The notes beneath the pieces were generated by a model, which searched no databases, was not told where the DNA came from, and worked only from the letters and a program-made list of their open reading frames with translations. Positions 1 to 9,252 of a stretch of 64,000 nt of DNA are shown one piece after another (the first letter of the stretch is position 1; every line of letters begins with the position of its first letter). Source of the stretch: Shimia haliotis. Its GTDB lineage: Bacteria; Pseudomonadota; Alphaproteobacteria; Rhodobacterales; Rhodobacteraceae. The DNA lies in contig NZ_FOSZ01000001.1 in assembly GCF_900114415.1 (NCBI RefSeq), positions 496,001-560,000 on the forward strand, given 5' to 3'. The position numbers were made by a program, and so were the translations under genes.

Positions 1-1929
1 AACCTTGGCGATGGCACGTATAACCACTCCGGCGTGCAGGCCATTCGCGCCGCGCTCGCGGCGGGCACCAATATCACCTACAAGATCCTGTTCAACGATG
101 CGGTGGCAATGACCGGCGGTCAGGCGAATGACGGCAATCTGAGCCCGCAGAAGATCGCACAGGAACTGGCCGCGATGGGCGTTGAGGCTCTAGCGGTGGT
201 GTATGATGAAAAAGAGGATGTGAGCGAAAGTCTGTTCCCGTCAAATGCCGCGTTTTATGAACGTTCTGATCTGATGAATGTTGAGAAAAGGTTTCGTGAA
301 ATCAGTGGCGTAAGCTGCATTGTTTATGTGCAAACCTGCGCGTCCGAAAAACGGCGTCGCCGCAAGCGGGGGCAATTCCCCGACCCGGACCGTCGTGTGT
401 TCATCAACACAGATATCTGTGAAGGTTGCGGCGATTGCGGTGTGCAGTCCAACTGTATTTCCATTGAGCCGGTGGAAACCGAACTGGGCCGCAAGCGCAA
501 GATCAACCAGTCGAGCTGTAACAAGGACTTCAGCTGTCTCAACGGGTTCTGTCCGAGCTTTGTGACCGTGGAAGGGGCCAAGATCAAAAAGGCGGCGACG
601 GCAACACTTGAATTGCCAGAAATGCCGATGCCCGCGCTTAAGAAGATCGACGGCACGCACAATGTGGTGATCACCGGCGTTGGTGGCACGGGTGTTGTGA
701 CGATCGGCGCGATCCTGTCGCAGGCGGCGCAGATCGACGGCAAAGCGGCCGCGATGATGGAGATGGCGGGGCTGGCCCAGAAGGGCGGTGCTGTTCATAT
801 CCATTGCCGTCTGGCGGAAAGCCCTGACGCGATCAGCGCAGTGCGTGTAGCAACCGGTGAAGCGGACGCCTTGATCGGTGGCGATCTGGTGGTCAGTGCG
901 GGGGCCAAGACCCTTGGTTTGACCTCTACAGGGCGTACGGGGGCTGTTGTGAACAGCCATGAAATCATCACGGGCGCCTTTACGCAGGACACCGAATTCA
1001 AGCTGCCGACCGGCCGTCTTGAGGTGGCGTTGCAGGCGCGTCTGCGTGAAGAGCTGTCGTTGTTTGATGCCTCGGAACTGGCCCGCGTTGTGATGGGTGA
1101 CAGCATCTTCTCCAACATGATGGTGTTTGGCGCGGCGTGGCAGAAGGGACTTGTGCCGCTGAGCCATGACGCGATTGTTGCGGCGATTGAGTTGAACGGG
1201 GCGGCTGTGGAGCGCAACCTGCGTGCGTTTGAAATCGGGCGTTGGGCGGTGCTTTATCCGGCGGAGGCGGCGGGTATGCTGTCGCCGAAAGTGGTCGAGA
1301 AGCCCAAGACACTGGATGAGCAGATTGCCTTCCGCGCTGATCATCTGGTGAAGTTTCAGGACGCAAAACTGGCCGCGAAATACCAAGCGCTGGTGGCGGG
1401 TGTGTCTGACCTGCGGCTCAAAGAGGCCGTGGCGAAAGGGTATCATAAGCTCTTGGCCTATAAGGACGAATACGAGGTTGCGCGCCTGCACCTTGAGACG
1501 CGGGCAAAGGCTTCGGAGGTCTTTGAAGGCGATTTTGCGATGAAATATCACCTTTCGCCGCCCCTGTTGGCGAAAGAGGGGGCCAACGGGCGTCCGGCAA
1601 AGACGGAATACGGAGCCGGTATGGCGCGTATGTTCCCGATTTTGGCCAAACTCAAGTGGCTTCGCGGTACGGCGCTTGATCCGTTTGGTCGCCATCCGGA
1701 GCGCAAGATGGAGCGGGCGTTGATTGCGCAATATGAGACCGATATGGCCGAGGTGATTGCGCAATATGGCGACGCCGCGCCAGAGGCAGCTGTGGCGCTC
1801 GCGGAACTGCCGCTTGAGATTCGTGGCTTTGGCCCTGTGAAGATCGAGAACGAGGCCAAGGCAGCCAAGCGACGCGAGGCCTTGTTGGCGGAATTGAGTC
1901 AGGGGCCGATGGCAACGGCGGCTGAGTAA
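1..1929 (+). CDS. Indolepyruvate ferredoxin oxidoreductase, C-terminal part (5' truncated by window)
   Basis: The enzyme oxidatively decarboxylates aryl pyruvates such as indolepyruvate to aryl-acetyl-CoA and passes electrons to ferredoxin in aromatic amino-acid breakdown. The frame is open from base 1, reading NLGDGTYNHSG before the first methionine, so the gene starts outside the window. About 642 codons are present of a family of roughly 1,150 residues. A ferredoxin-like region has cysteines in CEGCGDC near bp 418-440 and a second Cys-rich stretch (CNKDFSCLNGFCPS) near bp 520-560. The glycine-rich VVITGVGGTGVV near bp 664 opens the gamma-type domain. This is the long fused alphaproteobacterial form. 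The thiamine-diphosphate and N-terminal domains cannot be checked here. Confidence 0.92.
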   Translation, partial: NLGDGTYNHSGVQAIRAALAAGTNITYKILFNDAVAMTGGQANDGNLSPQKIAQELAAMGVEALAVVYDEKEDVSESLFPSNAAFYERSDLMNVEKRFREISGVSCIVYVQTCASEKRRRRKRGQFPDPDRRVFINTDICEGCGDCGVQSNCISIEPVETELGRKRKINQSSCNKDFSCLNGFCPSFVTVEGAKIKKAATATLELPEMPMPALKKIDGTHNVVITGVGGTGVVTIGAILSQAAQIDGKAAAMMEMAGLAQKGGAVHIHCRLAESPDAISAVRVATGEADALIGGDLVVSAGAKTLGLTSTGRTGAVVNSHEIITGAFTQDTEFKLPTGRLEVALQARLREELSLFDASELARVVMGDSIFSNMMVFGAAWQKGLVPLSHDAIVAAIELNGAAVERNLRAFEIGRWAVLYPAEAAGMLSPKVVEKPKTLDEQIAFRADHLVKFQDAKLAAKYQALVAGVSDLRLKEAVAKGYHKLLAYKDEYEVARLHLETRAKASEVFEGDFAMKYHLSPPLLAKEGANGRPAKTEYGAGMARMFPILAKLKWLRGTALDPFGRHPERKMERALIAQYETDMAEVIAQYGDAAPEAAVALAELPLEIRGFGPVKIENEAKAAKRREALLAELSQGPMATAAE

Positions 1930-1938
1930 AAATGAAAG

Positions 1939-1967
1939 GCAGCGCCCGACTTTGAGTTGGGCGCTGC
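1939..1967 (+). terminator. Hairpin after the indolepyruvate oxidoreductase gene
   Basis: GCAGCGCCCGAC and GTTGGGCGCTGC form a 12-bp stem with one G-T wobble and a TTTGA loop, ten bases after the TAA stop. The following sequence is only mildly T-rich (CTACTTTCG), so it may be an imperfect intrinsic terminator. Confidence 0.6.
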
Positions 1968-2091
1968 GCAAGCTACTTTCGCCCCAACACGGGGCGCAAA
2001 ATCCACAGTTTTCCATCGGCGGTCCAGCAAGGGTTAAAAAACTGTCGCACTCCTGTCATACGCTCGGGCAACCACCGCAAGAGCCTATGCC

Positions 2092-2970
2092 ATGACCCAC
2101 GATCCTCATGTCGCCCGCGATATCAGCTACGCCTATTCCGCACAGACCAAAGGCGGGCGCGCCATGATCCGCGTGATGGAAAATGCCACGGGACGGATCG
2201 GTTTGATCAAACGCGCGGCGGGCTATGAGGAAGAAGTCGCCGCGGGGCAGGATTTCTGGGCGGTGATGAAGGATCGCTACGGGCTGACGCTGGATGTGGT
2301 GGGCGGATCTTTGAGCAATATCCCGACCGCGGGGCCACTGATTATGATCGCCAACCATCCTTATGGTATTCTGGACGGGCTGATGATGGGTCACATCCTG
2401 AGCCAGGCGCGCGGCGATTTTCGCATTCTGGCCAATTCGGTTTTCAACAAGGCCGAAGATTTGAACCGGATTGTTCTGCCGGTCAGTTTTGACACCACCA
2501 AAGAGGCGGTGAAGCTCAACCTCAAGACCCGCAAAACGGCGCTGGATTACCTTGGTCAGGGCGGGGCGATGGGGATTTTTCCTGGCGGCACGGTCAGCAC
2601 GGCGGCGCGGCCCTTTGGCATGCCGATGGACCCGGGCTGGCGCGGGTTTACGGCGCGGATGGTGGCGAAATCGGAGGCTGCTGTAGTGCCGGTATTTTTT
2701 GACGGCCACACCAGCCGGCTTTTTCAGATTGCCAGTCACTTGCATATGACGTTGCGCATGGGGTTTCTGATCCGGGAATTCAAAAAACGCGTGGATGCGC
2801 CTGTGCGTGTGGCCATCGGCAAACCTTTGCCCTCGGATGCGCTCAAGAGCCGCGCCGGAGACACCAAGGCGCTCATGGACTTCCTGCGGGACAGCACGTA
2901 TTCTCTGTCCCCGACGCCCATTGCTAACACGGGCTATGGGTTTGAGTTCGAAGAAAAATATCGCGCATAA
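2092..2970 (+). CDS. Lysophospholipid acyltransferase family protein (PlsC/OlsA-like)
   Basis: This is a 292-residue inner-membrane-associated acyltransferase, probably acylating a lysophospholipid or lyso-ornithine lipid. The acceptor motif is NHPYGILDG at residues 88-96, where His and Asp are five residues apart; classical PlsC has HX4D, while the hemolysin/OlsA-like branch commonly shows this NHP(F/Y)G-LDG form. The second block is FPGGTVSTA near residues 163-171. A shorter start at 2164 exists, but the upstream residues look coding, so 2092 is kept. murI follows 15 bases later, suggesting co-transcription. The lipid substrate cannot be told from sequence. Confidence 0.8.
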   Translation: MTHDPHVARDISYAYSAQTKGGRAMIRVMENATGRIGLIKRAAGYEEEVAAGQDFWAVMKDRYGLTLDVVGGSLSNIPTAGPLIMIANHPYGILDGLMMGHILSQARGDFRILANSVFNKAEDLNRIVLPVSFDTTKEAVKLNLKTRKTALDYLGQGGAMGIFPGGTVSTAARPFGMPMDPGWRGFTARMVAKSEAAVVPVFFDGHTSRLFQIASHLHMTLRMGFLIREFKKRVDAPVRVAIGKPLPSDALKSRAGDTKALMDFLRDSTYSLSPTPIANTGYGFEFEEKYRA

Positions 2971-2985
2971 GCGCAGAGGTGTGGT

Positions 2986-3798
2986 GTGGCAGTTGGAATC
3001 TTTGACAGTGGCTTGGGCGGGCTGACCGTTCTGGATGCGGTGACGAAGCGGTTGCCGGATGTGCCGTTTGTGTATTTTGGCGACAACGCGCATGCGCCCT
3101 ATGGGGTGCGGGATGCGGACGATGTTTACGCTCTGACAACCGCAGCCGTTGAGCGCATGTTTGGGGCCGGGTGTGATCTGGTGATTTTGGCCTGCAACAC
3201 CGCCAGTGCGGCCGCTTTGCGCCGTATGCAGGAAAGCTGGATACCGCACGACAAACGGGTGCTGGGCGTTTTTGTGCCGCTGATTGAGGCGCTGACGGAG
3301 CGCAGCTGGGGCGACAACAGTCCACCGCGTGAGGTTGAGGTGAAACATGTGGCGCTTTTTGCAACGCCTGCCACCGTGGCGAGCCGCGCATTTCAGCGTG
3401 AGCTGGCGTTTCGCGCGATTGGTGTGGATGTCGAGGCGCAGGCCTGTGGTGGGGTGGTGGATGCCATTGAAGATGGCGACATGATCTTGGCTGAGGCCTT
3501 GGTGCGGTCTCATGTGGATGCGCTCAAGCGTAAGATGCCTGACCCGCAGGCGGCGATTTTGGGCTGTACGCACTATCCGATCATGCATGACGCCTTTCAG
3601 GTGGCCTTGGGGGAAGACGTGAGCGTCTATAGCCAAGCCAATCTGGTGGCGGAATCGCTGGCGGACTACCTTGAACGACATCCGAAAATGGTCGGGGCGG
3701 GCACCGAAAGCAAGTTCCTCACGACAGGGGACGTGCGCAAGGTTTCGGACCGTGCGACGCAGTTTTTGCGACGACAAATCACATTTGAAGCGGCGTAA
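2986..3798 (+). CDS. murI: Glutamate racemase
   Basis: MurI converts L-glutamate to the D-glutamate used for peptidoglycan in the cytoplasm. The 270-residue protein opens with [12 protein letters not shown]. Its two catalytic cysteines are in ACNTAS (Cys70) and LGCTHYP (Cys194), matching the two-cysteine racemase mechanism. The start is GTG at 2986, preceded by the purine-rich GCAGAGG at about 2973, and the conserved GIFDSG motif begins at residue 4, which supports this start. It lies 15 bases after the acyltransferase and is probably in the same transcript. Confidence 0.95.
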   Translation: MAVGIFDSGLGGLTVLDAVTKRLPDVPFVYFGDNAHAPYGVRDADDVYALTTAAVERMFGAGCDLVILACNTASAAALRRMQESWIPHDKRVLGVFVPLIEALTERSWGDNSPPREVEVKHVALFATPATVASRAFQRELAFRAIGVDVEAQACGGVVDAIEDGDMILAEALVRSHVDALKRKMPDPQAAILGCTHYPIMHDAFQVALGEDVSVYSQANLVAESLADYLERHPKMVGAGTESKFLTTGDVRKVSDRATQFLRRQITFEAA

Positions 3799-3903
3799 GG
3801 GCGCAGGCCCTCGCAATTTCCACAATTTCTGATTAATTAGCCTCGAAAAGCGGGGCGGCCTGTGCGGAGTGCGCCGGCCATGCAAAAGGACGAGGTCGAG
3901 AAC

Positions 3904-4932
3904 ATGACCCACAAAATCGCAATTCTAGGTGCAAGCGGCTATACCGGTGCCGAACTGGTGCGTTTGATTGCCACCCATCCCAGCATGGAGATAGTCGCCT
4001 TGTCGGCGGATCGCAAAGCCGGCATGGAAGTGGCTGCGGTGTTCCCGCATTTGCGCCATCTGGACCTGCCGACGCTGTGTAAGATCGACGAGATTGATTT
4101 TGACGCGGTAGATCTGTGTTTTTGCGCGCTGCCGCATGCGACTTCGCAAAAAGTTATCAAAGCCTTGCCGACCAATGTAAAAGTGGTCGATCTGAGCGCG
4201 GATTTCCGGCTGCGTGACCCTGAGGACTATGCCAAGTGGTATGGCGGTGAACATGACGCGGTTGAGTTGCAAAAAGAGGCTGTTTACGGCCTGACGGAAT
4301 TTTACCGTGACGAGATCAAGGCGGCGCGTTTGGTGGCGGGCACTGGCTGCAACGCGGCGACAGGGCAGTTTGCCCTGCGGCCCTTGATCGAGGCGGGTGT
4401 GATTGATCTAGACCAGATTATTCTGGATCTGAAATGTGCGGTCTCCGGCGCGGGTCGGTCGCTTAAGGAAAACCTGCTGCACGCGGAGCTGAGCGAAGGC
4501 TATCACGGCTATGCGGTGGGCGGCACGCATCGGCATCTGGGTGAGTTTGATCAGGAATTCTCAGCGATTGCAGGCCGTCCTGTGAAGGTTCAGTTCACGC
4601 CGCATCTGGTGCCGGCGAACCGGGGTATTCTGGCGACGGTTTACGTGCAGGGGAATGCCGAGGAAATCCACGCGACCCTTGCGGGGGCCTATGGCGAGGA
4701 GCCGTTCATCGAGGTGCTGCCGTTTTGCGAAACACCGAGTACACGCCATGTGCGGGGCTCGAACTTTTGCCACATTGGCGTGACTGGCGATCGGATCGAA
4801 GGCCGTGCCATTGTGATTGCGGCGTTGGACAACCTGACCAAAGGATCAAGCGGACAGGCGTTGCAGAACGCCAATCTGATGCTTGGAGAAGACGAAACCG
4901 CAGGATTGATGCTGGCACCGTGCTTCCCGTAA
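3904..4932 (+). CDS. argC: N-acetyl-gamma-glutamyl-phosphate reductase
   Basis: ArgC reduces N-acetylglutamyl-phosphate to the semialdehyde with NADPH in arginine synthesis. The protein is 342 residues when begun at ATG 3904, where [18 protein letters not shown] gives the Rossmann nucleotide-binding motif at the very N-terminus. Longer in-frame starts (GTG 3862, ATG 3880) would add a non-conserved tail. The catalytic cysteine is Cys149 in GTGCNAATG. No other arginine biosynthesis gene is adjacent, and I see no arginine-rich leader upstream. ccmE follows after about 30 bases. Confidence 0.95.
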   Translation: MTHKIAILGASGYTGAELVRLIATHPSMEIVALSADRKAGMEVAAVFPHLRHLDLPTLCKIDEIDFDAVDLCFCALPHATSQKVIKALPTNVKVVDLSADFRLRDPEDYAKWYGGEHDAVELQKEAVYGLTEFYRDEIKAARLVAGTGCNAATGQFALRPLIEAGVIDLDQIILDLKCAVSGAGRSLKENLLHAELSEGYHGYAVGGTHRHLGEFDQEFSAIAGRPVKVQFTPHLVPANRGILATVYVQGNAEEIHATLAGAYGEEPFIEVLPFCETPSTRHVRGSNFCHIGVTGDRIEGRAIVIAALDNLTKGSSGQALQNANLMLGEDETAGLMLAPCFP

Positions 4933-4961
4933 TGTGCGCCAAACGCGTAGGAGTGTGAGAG

Positions 4962-5411
4962 ATGAAGAGCCTCAAGAAAACGCGCCGGATTCAGGTGATC
5001 GTTTTGCTGTTTGTCGCGTTGGGCGTGTCCACCGCATTGATCGGAACCGCGATGAAAGACGGCATCAACTTTTTCCGATCACCATCGCAGGTCGTTGAAG
5101 AGCCGCCCAAGGCCAACGAAGTGTTCCGCATCGGAGGCCTTGTGGAAGAGGGCACATTGGTGCGCGGCCAAGGCGACACGGTGTCGTTTTCTGTCACCGA
5201 TGGCGGCGCGTCCGTGCCGGTGACGTTCACGGGGATTTTGCCGGATCTGTTCAAGGAAAACGAAGGCATGGTTGGCACGGGTTCGTATGTGAACGGGGTG
5301 TTTGTTGCGACCGAGATCCTGGCCAAACACGATGAGACATATATGCCGAAAGAGGTTGTGGATGCGCTGAAGGAACAAGGCGTTTATCAGGAGCCAGACG
5401 CGGACTCTTAA
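4962..5411 (+). CDS. ccmE: Cytochrome c maturation heme chaperone CcmE
   Basis: CcmE receives heme covalently from the CcmABCD complex on the periplasmic side of the inner membrane and hands it to CcmF/CcmH. The 149-residue protein has a short basic N-terminus, one membrane anchor at about residues 10-30, and a periplasmic OB-fold domain. The heme-binding HxxxY motif is HDETY with His123 and Tyr127. It is the first of the ccm genes here. ccmF and ccmH come about 1.3 kb downstream, separated by a terminator and an endolysin-holin pair. ccmABCDG are not in the window. Confidence 0.95.
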   Translation: MKSLKKTRRIQVIVLLFVALGVSTALIGTAMKDGINFFRSPSQVVEEPPKANEVFRIGGLVEEGTLVRGQGDTVSFSVTDGGASVPVTFTGILPDLFKENEGMVGTGSYVNGVFVATEILAKHDETYMPKEVVDALKEQGVYQEPDADS

Positions 5412-5433
5412 GCGTTTTCAAATGTTTGCAATG

Positions 5434-5464
5434 AAGGCCCGTGACAATTGTCGCGGGCCTTTTG
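5434..5464 (+). terminator. Intrinsic terminator after ccmE
   Basis: AAGGCCCGTGACAA faces TTGTCGCGGGCCTT as a 14-bp near-perfect palindrome with one wobble pair, ending in TTTT. It lies 22 bases after the ccmE stop and implies that the endolysin-holin pair has its own promoter. Confidence 0.85.
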
Positions 5465-5552
5465 CGTAAAGGCAACGGCCGCGCACGGTGGGGCGCCATG
5501 GTCTTAACTTGTCGCTTCCACTCTGAACGCGAGGCAGAGAGAGGAGGCGGCC

Positions 5553-6164
5553 ATGTTGGATGTGAGAGCCATTGCGCGAGAAATCGTTGCCCGCGAAGGC
5601 GGGTATGTGAACGATCCCGATGATCCGGGCGGGGCGACGAAATACGGGGTGACTATTGGCACGGCGCGGGCGCTGGGGCTGGACACGGATGGAGACGGAG
5701 ATGTGGATGTGGCCGACATTCGCGGTCTGACCCGCCAAGACGCGGAAGCGGTGTTTCTGGAGCATTACTTTGCCCAGCCAGGCATAGGCCAATTGCCTGA
5801 GACGCTTCAGGCCAGTGTTTTTGATATGTATGTCAATGCGGGGCGCAACGCTGTGAAGATATTGCAGCGGTTGCTCGGTCAGATGGGGCAGGCAGTGGCC
5901 GTGGATGGCCGGATCGGGCCACAGACTGTGGCGGCGGCAAAGGCGGCGGCGACGGTGTCACCGCGGCATCTGGCGGATGCTTACGGGATCGCGCGGCGAA
6001 ACTATTACCTTAAACTGGCGGATGCGCGGCCAAGCCTGCGCAAGTTTGCCCGGACGCGAAAAGGCGGCAAGGGCGGCTGGATAAAGCGGGCGGAGGAGTT
6101 CATCTCGCAGCGCTATCACCTGAGCGACGCGGAGTTTGGTCGGAGGGTTGCCAAATGGGGCTGA
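5553..6164 (+). CDS. Glycoside hydrolase 108-type endolysin (GTA-like lysis muramidase)
   Basis: This 203-residue protein is a predicted peptidoglycan hydrolase. The N-terminal GH108 signature runs EGGYVNDPDDPGGATKYG at about residues 15-32, with Glu15 the expected catalytic acid. The C-terminal half (about 95-190) resembles the PG_binding_3 domain that accompanies this family. There is no signal peptide, so export would depend on a holin, and the next gene is one. ATG 5553 is preceded by GAGGAGG. A TTAAC sequence at 5504-5508 could be a CtrA half-site, but this is weak. The pair resembles the R. capsulatus gene-transfer-agent lysis genes, which lie apart from the capsid cluster. Confidence 0.85.
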   Translation: MLDVRAIAREIVAREGGYVNDPDDPGGATKYGVTIGTARALGLDTDGDGDVDVADIRGLTRQDAEAVFLEHYFAQPGIGQLPETLQASVFDMYVNAGRNAVKILQRLLGQMGQAVAVDGRIGPQTVAAAKAAATVSPRHLADAYGIARRNYYLKLADARPSLRKFARTRKGGKGGWIKRAEEFISQRYHLSDAEFGRRVAKWG

Positions 6165-6676
6165 TTGGCAAGGTTCTGACGCTGATATTCGGCGGCGGGC
6201 GCAATGTGGTGCGCGAAACTGCCGAGGTGTTTCGGGAAAACGCAGAGGCAGGTGCCAAACGCGCGCAGGATGTGCAGATCGCGGCAATGGACGGGTTTAG
6301 GGCTGAGTTTCTGCAAGGTCCGCGCGGCATGTTTGACCGCGTAATGGACGGGGTGAACCGCCTGCCGCGGCCGGCGATGGCTTTGGGGTGTCTCGGGCTG
6401 TTTGTCTCGGCGATGGTTGATCCGGTGTGGTTTGGGGCGCGCATGGCGGGGTTGTCGCTGGTGCCGGAGCCGCTTTGGTGGTTGTTGGGGGTGGTGGTGA
6501 GTTTTTATTTCGGCGCGCGACATCAGGCCAAAGGGCAGGAATTTCAACGCCAAATCGCACAATCCATGGCGCAGGTGCCTCAGGTTGTCGAGGCGATCAA
6601 TAGCGTGCGCAGCGTTGAGGCGCCAAAGGACGCAAACGCTGCCTTGGCCGCGTGGCAGGCGGAACGGGTAGGGTAG
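6155..6676 (+). CDS. Holin-like small membrane protein (3TM holin family type)
   Basis: The 173-residue protein overlaps the endolysin by 10 bases. It has an amphipathic N-terminus (MGLIGKVLTLIFGG) and two clear hydrophobic segments at about residues 76-92 and 105-127, separated by a short loop with tryptophans, then a charged, soluble tail. This resembles the holin family with up to three membrane segments found beside GH108 endolysins in Rhodobacterales. Its likely role is to make membrane pores that let the signal-less endolysin reach peptidoglycan. The assignment rests on context and topology rather than on a strong motif. Confidence 0.72.
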   Translation: MGLIGKVLTLIFGGGRNVVRETAEVFRENAEAGAKRAQDVQIAAMDGFRAEFLQGPRGMFDRVMDGVNRLPRPAMALGCLGLFVSAMVDPVWFGARMAGLSLVPEPLWWLLGVVVSFYFGARHQAKGQEFQRQIAQSMAQVPQVVEAINSVRSVEAPKDANAALAAWQAERVG

Positions 6677-6755
6677 GCAAATAGCCGCAACTTTGTGAAC
6701 GGGTTGGTCGGCGAATCCCGTTGGCCGCCCGCGCCGGTGCGCGTATAGTCCGGCC

Positions 6756-8729
6756 ATGATAGTTGAACTCGGCCATTTCGCTCTGATCCTCGCCGCCGTC
6801 ACCGCTGTGGTGCAGGCAATTGTTCCTCTTATTGGCGCGCAGAAACGCTGGCCCGCCTGGATGGCGGTTGCCGAACCTGCGGCGGGGCTGCAATTCCTGT
6901 TCACCGCCTTCAGTTTCGCCGCTCTTACCTATGCCTTTGTGACTTCGGATTTCTCGGTGGGGCTGGTGATTTCCAACTCTCACACGTTGAAGCCGATGCT
7001 GTACAAAGTCAGCGGAGTTTGGGGCAACCATGAAGGCTCGATGCTGCTTTGGGTGCTGATCCTGACGCTGTTTGGCGCCTGTTTGGCGTGGTTCGGGGGC
7101 AGCTTGCCACCCGGCATTCGGGCGCGGGCTTTGGCGGTGCAAAGTGCTGTGGCGGTTGCGTTTTTTGCCTTTATTCTGTTCACATCCAACCCGTTTGAGA
7201 GGGTGCTGATCCCGCCGTTTGACGGGCAAGATCTGAACCCGCTTTTGCAGGATGTGGGCCTCGCTCTGCACCCGCCGTTTTTGTATCTGGGGTATGTGGG
7301 CCTGAGCATGGCGTTCAGCTTTGCGATTGCGGCCCTGATCGAAGGTCGGGTGGATGCGGCATGGGGCCGTTGGGTGCGTCCGTGGACGCTCGCGGCGTGG
7401 ATTTTCCTGACCATCGGCATCGCCCTGGGGTCTTGGTGGGCCTACTATGAGCTTGGCTGGGGCGGTTTCTGGTTCTGGGATCCGGTTGAGAATGCGTCCT
7501 TTATGCCGTGGCTTTTGGCGGCGGCGCTGTTGCACTCTGCGATTGTTGTGGAAAAGCGCGAGAGCTTGAAAAGCTGGACCATTCTGCTGGCAATCATGGC
7601 GTTTGGCTTTTCGCTGATTGGGACATTCTTGGTACGCTCGGGCGTGATCACATCGGTCCATGCATTTGCCAATGACCCGGAGCGCGGCGTGTTTATCCTC
7701 GCCATTCTCGCGTTTTTCATGGGCGGCGGGCTGACGCTTTTTGCGGCGCGGGCCAATGCGATGGAGGCCAAAGGTGTCTTTGGCATGGTGAGCCGCGAAA
7801 GCGCGCTGGTACTTAACAACATCCTGTTGGCGGTGGCCTGTTTCGTGGTCTTTGTCGGCACAATCTGGCCCTTGGTGAGCGAGATGGCATTTGACCGCAA
7901 ACTGAGCGTCGGGGCGCCGTTCTTTAACATGGCGTTCACACCGTTCATGGTGCTGCTTGGTGCGGCTCTGCCGATTGGCGCCATGCTGAGTTGGAAGCGC
8001 GCCAGCTTGCGCAAAGCCATCAAACCTTTGGTGCCTGCTCTTGTTTTGGCGCTGGCTCTGATGGGGCTGGCTTGGGCAATTCAGACCGAACGCACGCTTT
8101 TGGGCCCGATTGGGTTGTTTCTTGGCTCGTGGGTATTCTTCGGTGCCATTATTGATCTGATGTCGCGCACCGGTCGCGGAGATTTTGCAACCCGGCTTGG
8201 ACGTCTGCGCCGCCTTCCGGGCGCCGATTGGGGCAAGGCGATTGCCCATGCGGGTCTTGGCGTGACGATGTTCGGCGTGGCCGGTCTGATGGCTTGGGAG
8301 CAGGAAGATATTCGTGTGGCCTATGAAGGCGAAACCTATTCTCTGGGTGCCTATGAGTTCACGTTGTTGGACGTGCGCGAAGAGAAGGGGCCGAACTTCT
8401 TTACGACCAAAGCGGAAATTGAAGTCACCAAAGGCGGAGCGCCTGTGACGATGTTGTATCCGGAAAAACGCGTGTATCCGGTGGCGGGTATGCCCACCAC
8501 CGAAGCCGCCATTGATTACCGGTTGTTCCGCGATGTGTACCTCGCGCTTGGAGATGCGCAGAATGACGGTGGCCATACGGTGCGGGCCTATATCAAGCCA
8601 TTCACCAACTGGATCTGGTTTGGCTGTTTCATGATGGCATTGGGCGGCTGTTTCAGCTTGTTTGACCGACGCTATCGCGTGGCTGCGGGTGCGCGCAAGG
8701 CGCCGAATGCGGGGGTTCCAGCAGAATGA
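6756..8729 (+). CDS. ccmF: Heme lyase CcmF
   Basis: CcmF is the multi-spanning inner-membrane protein that transfers heme from CcmE to apocytochrome c. The 657-residue protein has many membrane segments and the tryptophan-rich WWD heme-handling motif at about residues 228-246, including WGGFWFWDPVEN. The C-terminal periplasmic region from about residue 520 precedes a last membrane helix. The start ATG 6756 gives the conserved N-terminus MIVELGHFALILA. ccmH overlaps its stop by 4 nt, so the two are translationally coupled. Confidence 0.95.
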   Translation: MIVELGHFALILAAVTAVVQAIVPLIGAQKRWPAWMAVAEPAAGLQFLFTAFSFAALTYAFVTSDFSVGLVISNSHTLKPMLYKVSGVWGNHEGSMLLWVLILTLFGACLAWFGGSLPPGIRARALAVQSAVAVAFFAFILFTSNPFERVLIPPFDGQDLNPLLQDVGLALHPPFLYLGYVGLSMAFSFAIAALIEGRVDAAWGRWVRPWTLAAWIFLTIGIALGSWWAYYELGWGGFWFWDPVENASFMPWLLAAALLHSAIVVEKRESLKSWTILLAIMAFGFSLIGTFLVRSGVITSVHAFANDPERGVFILAILAFFMGGGLTLFAARANAMEAKGVFGMVSRESALVLNNILLAVACFVVFVGTIWPLVSEMAFDRKLSVGAPFFNMAFTPFMVLLGAALPIGAMLSWKRASLRKAIKPLVPALVLALALMGLAWAIQTERTLLGPIGLFLGSWVFFGAIIDLMSRTGRGDFATRLGRLRRLPGADWGKAIAHAGLGVTMFGVAGLMAWEQEDIRVAYEGETYSLGAYEFTLLDVREEKGPNFFTTKAEIEVTKGGAPVTMLYPEKRVYPVAGMPTTEAAIDYRLFRDVYLALGDAQNDGGHTVRAYIKPFTNWIWFGCFMMALGGCFSLFDRRYRVAAGARKAPNAGVPAE

Positions 8730-9190
8730 AAATGCTGAATTGGATTGTGGTGGCGCTGGCCGTCGGGTTGGCGGCGCCAGCCTTCGCGGTGCAACCGGAA
8801 GAAATGCTGGATGATCCGGTGCTGGAAGAACGCGCACGGGAGATTTCTCAGGACTTGCGGTGCCTTGTGTGCCGCAACGAGAATATTGATGATTCAAATT
8901 CGGAACTGGCCAAAGATTTGCGTCTTTTGGTGCGGGAACGATTGACCGAAGGCGACAGCAACGAGGAAACCGTGGATTTCATCGTTGACCGGTTTGGTGA
9001 ATACGTCCTGTTGCGGCCACGCACAGGAGGAACCAATCTGGTTTTGTACCTTGCGGGGCCGTTGATGCTCTTGCTCGCGTTGGGTGTCGCGCTTAGCTAT
9101 GTGCGGACACGGTCCAAAGCGCCGGCAAAGACCGAAGCAGGTCTGTCAGATGAAGAGCAGGCGCGGTTGGATGAAATCCTGAAAAAGTGA
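8726..9190 (+). CDS. ccmH: Cytochrome c-type biogenesis protein CcmH (CcmL-type thioredoxin-like)
   Basis: The 154-residue protein keeps the haem-binding cysteines of apocytochrome c reduced in the periplasm and works with CcmF. It has a signal peptide ending near PAFA (residue 21), the redox motif RCLVC with Cys46 and Cys49, and a single C-terminal membrane anchor at about residues 107-125. It is the short form, without the TPR domain (CcmI/CcmH C-terminal part) found in some proteobacteria. It overlaps ccmF by 4 nt. Confidence 0.93.
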   Translation: MKMLNWIVVALAVGLAAPAFAVQPEEMLDDPVLEERAREISQDLRCLVCRNENIDDSNSELAKDLRLLVRERLTEGDSNEETVDFIVDRFGEYVLLRPRTGGTNLVLYLAGPLMLLLALGVALSYVRTRSKAPAKTEAGLSDEEQARLDEILKK

Positions 9191-9252
9191 CGTCGGGTCG
9201 GACTGGGAGCGGCCCGCAGTCAATGCAAGAAACGGGCAGGACGGAGGGAAAA

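Noticed and set aside
241..2016. Long open frame on the minus strand across the indolepyruvate oxidoreductase gene
   Set aside because: It is a GC-rich antisense shadow of a well-supported gene; the translation is rich in Arg, His and Leu with no family motif.
2056..3912. 618-codon minus-strand frame across the acyltransferase and murI genes
   Set aside because: An antisense shadow: no ribosome site and Arg/His-rich translation with no recognisable domain.
6597..8897. 766-codon minus-strand frame across ccmF
   Set aside because: An antisense shadow of ccmF; the plus-strand product has clear motifs.
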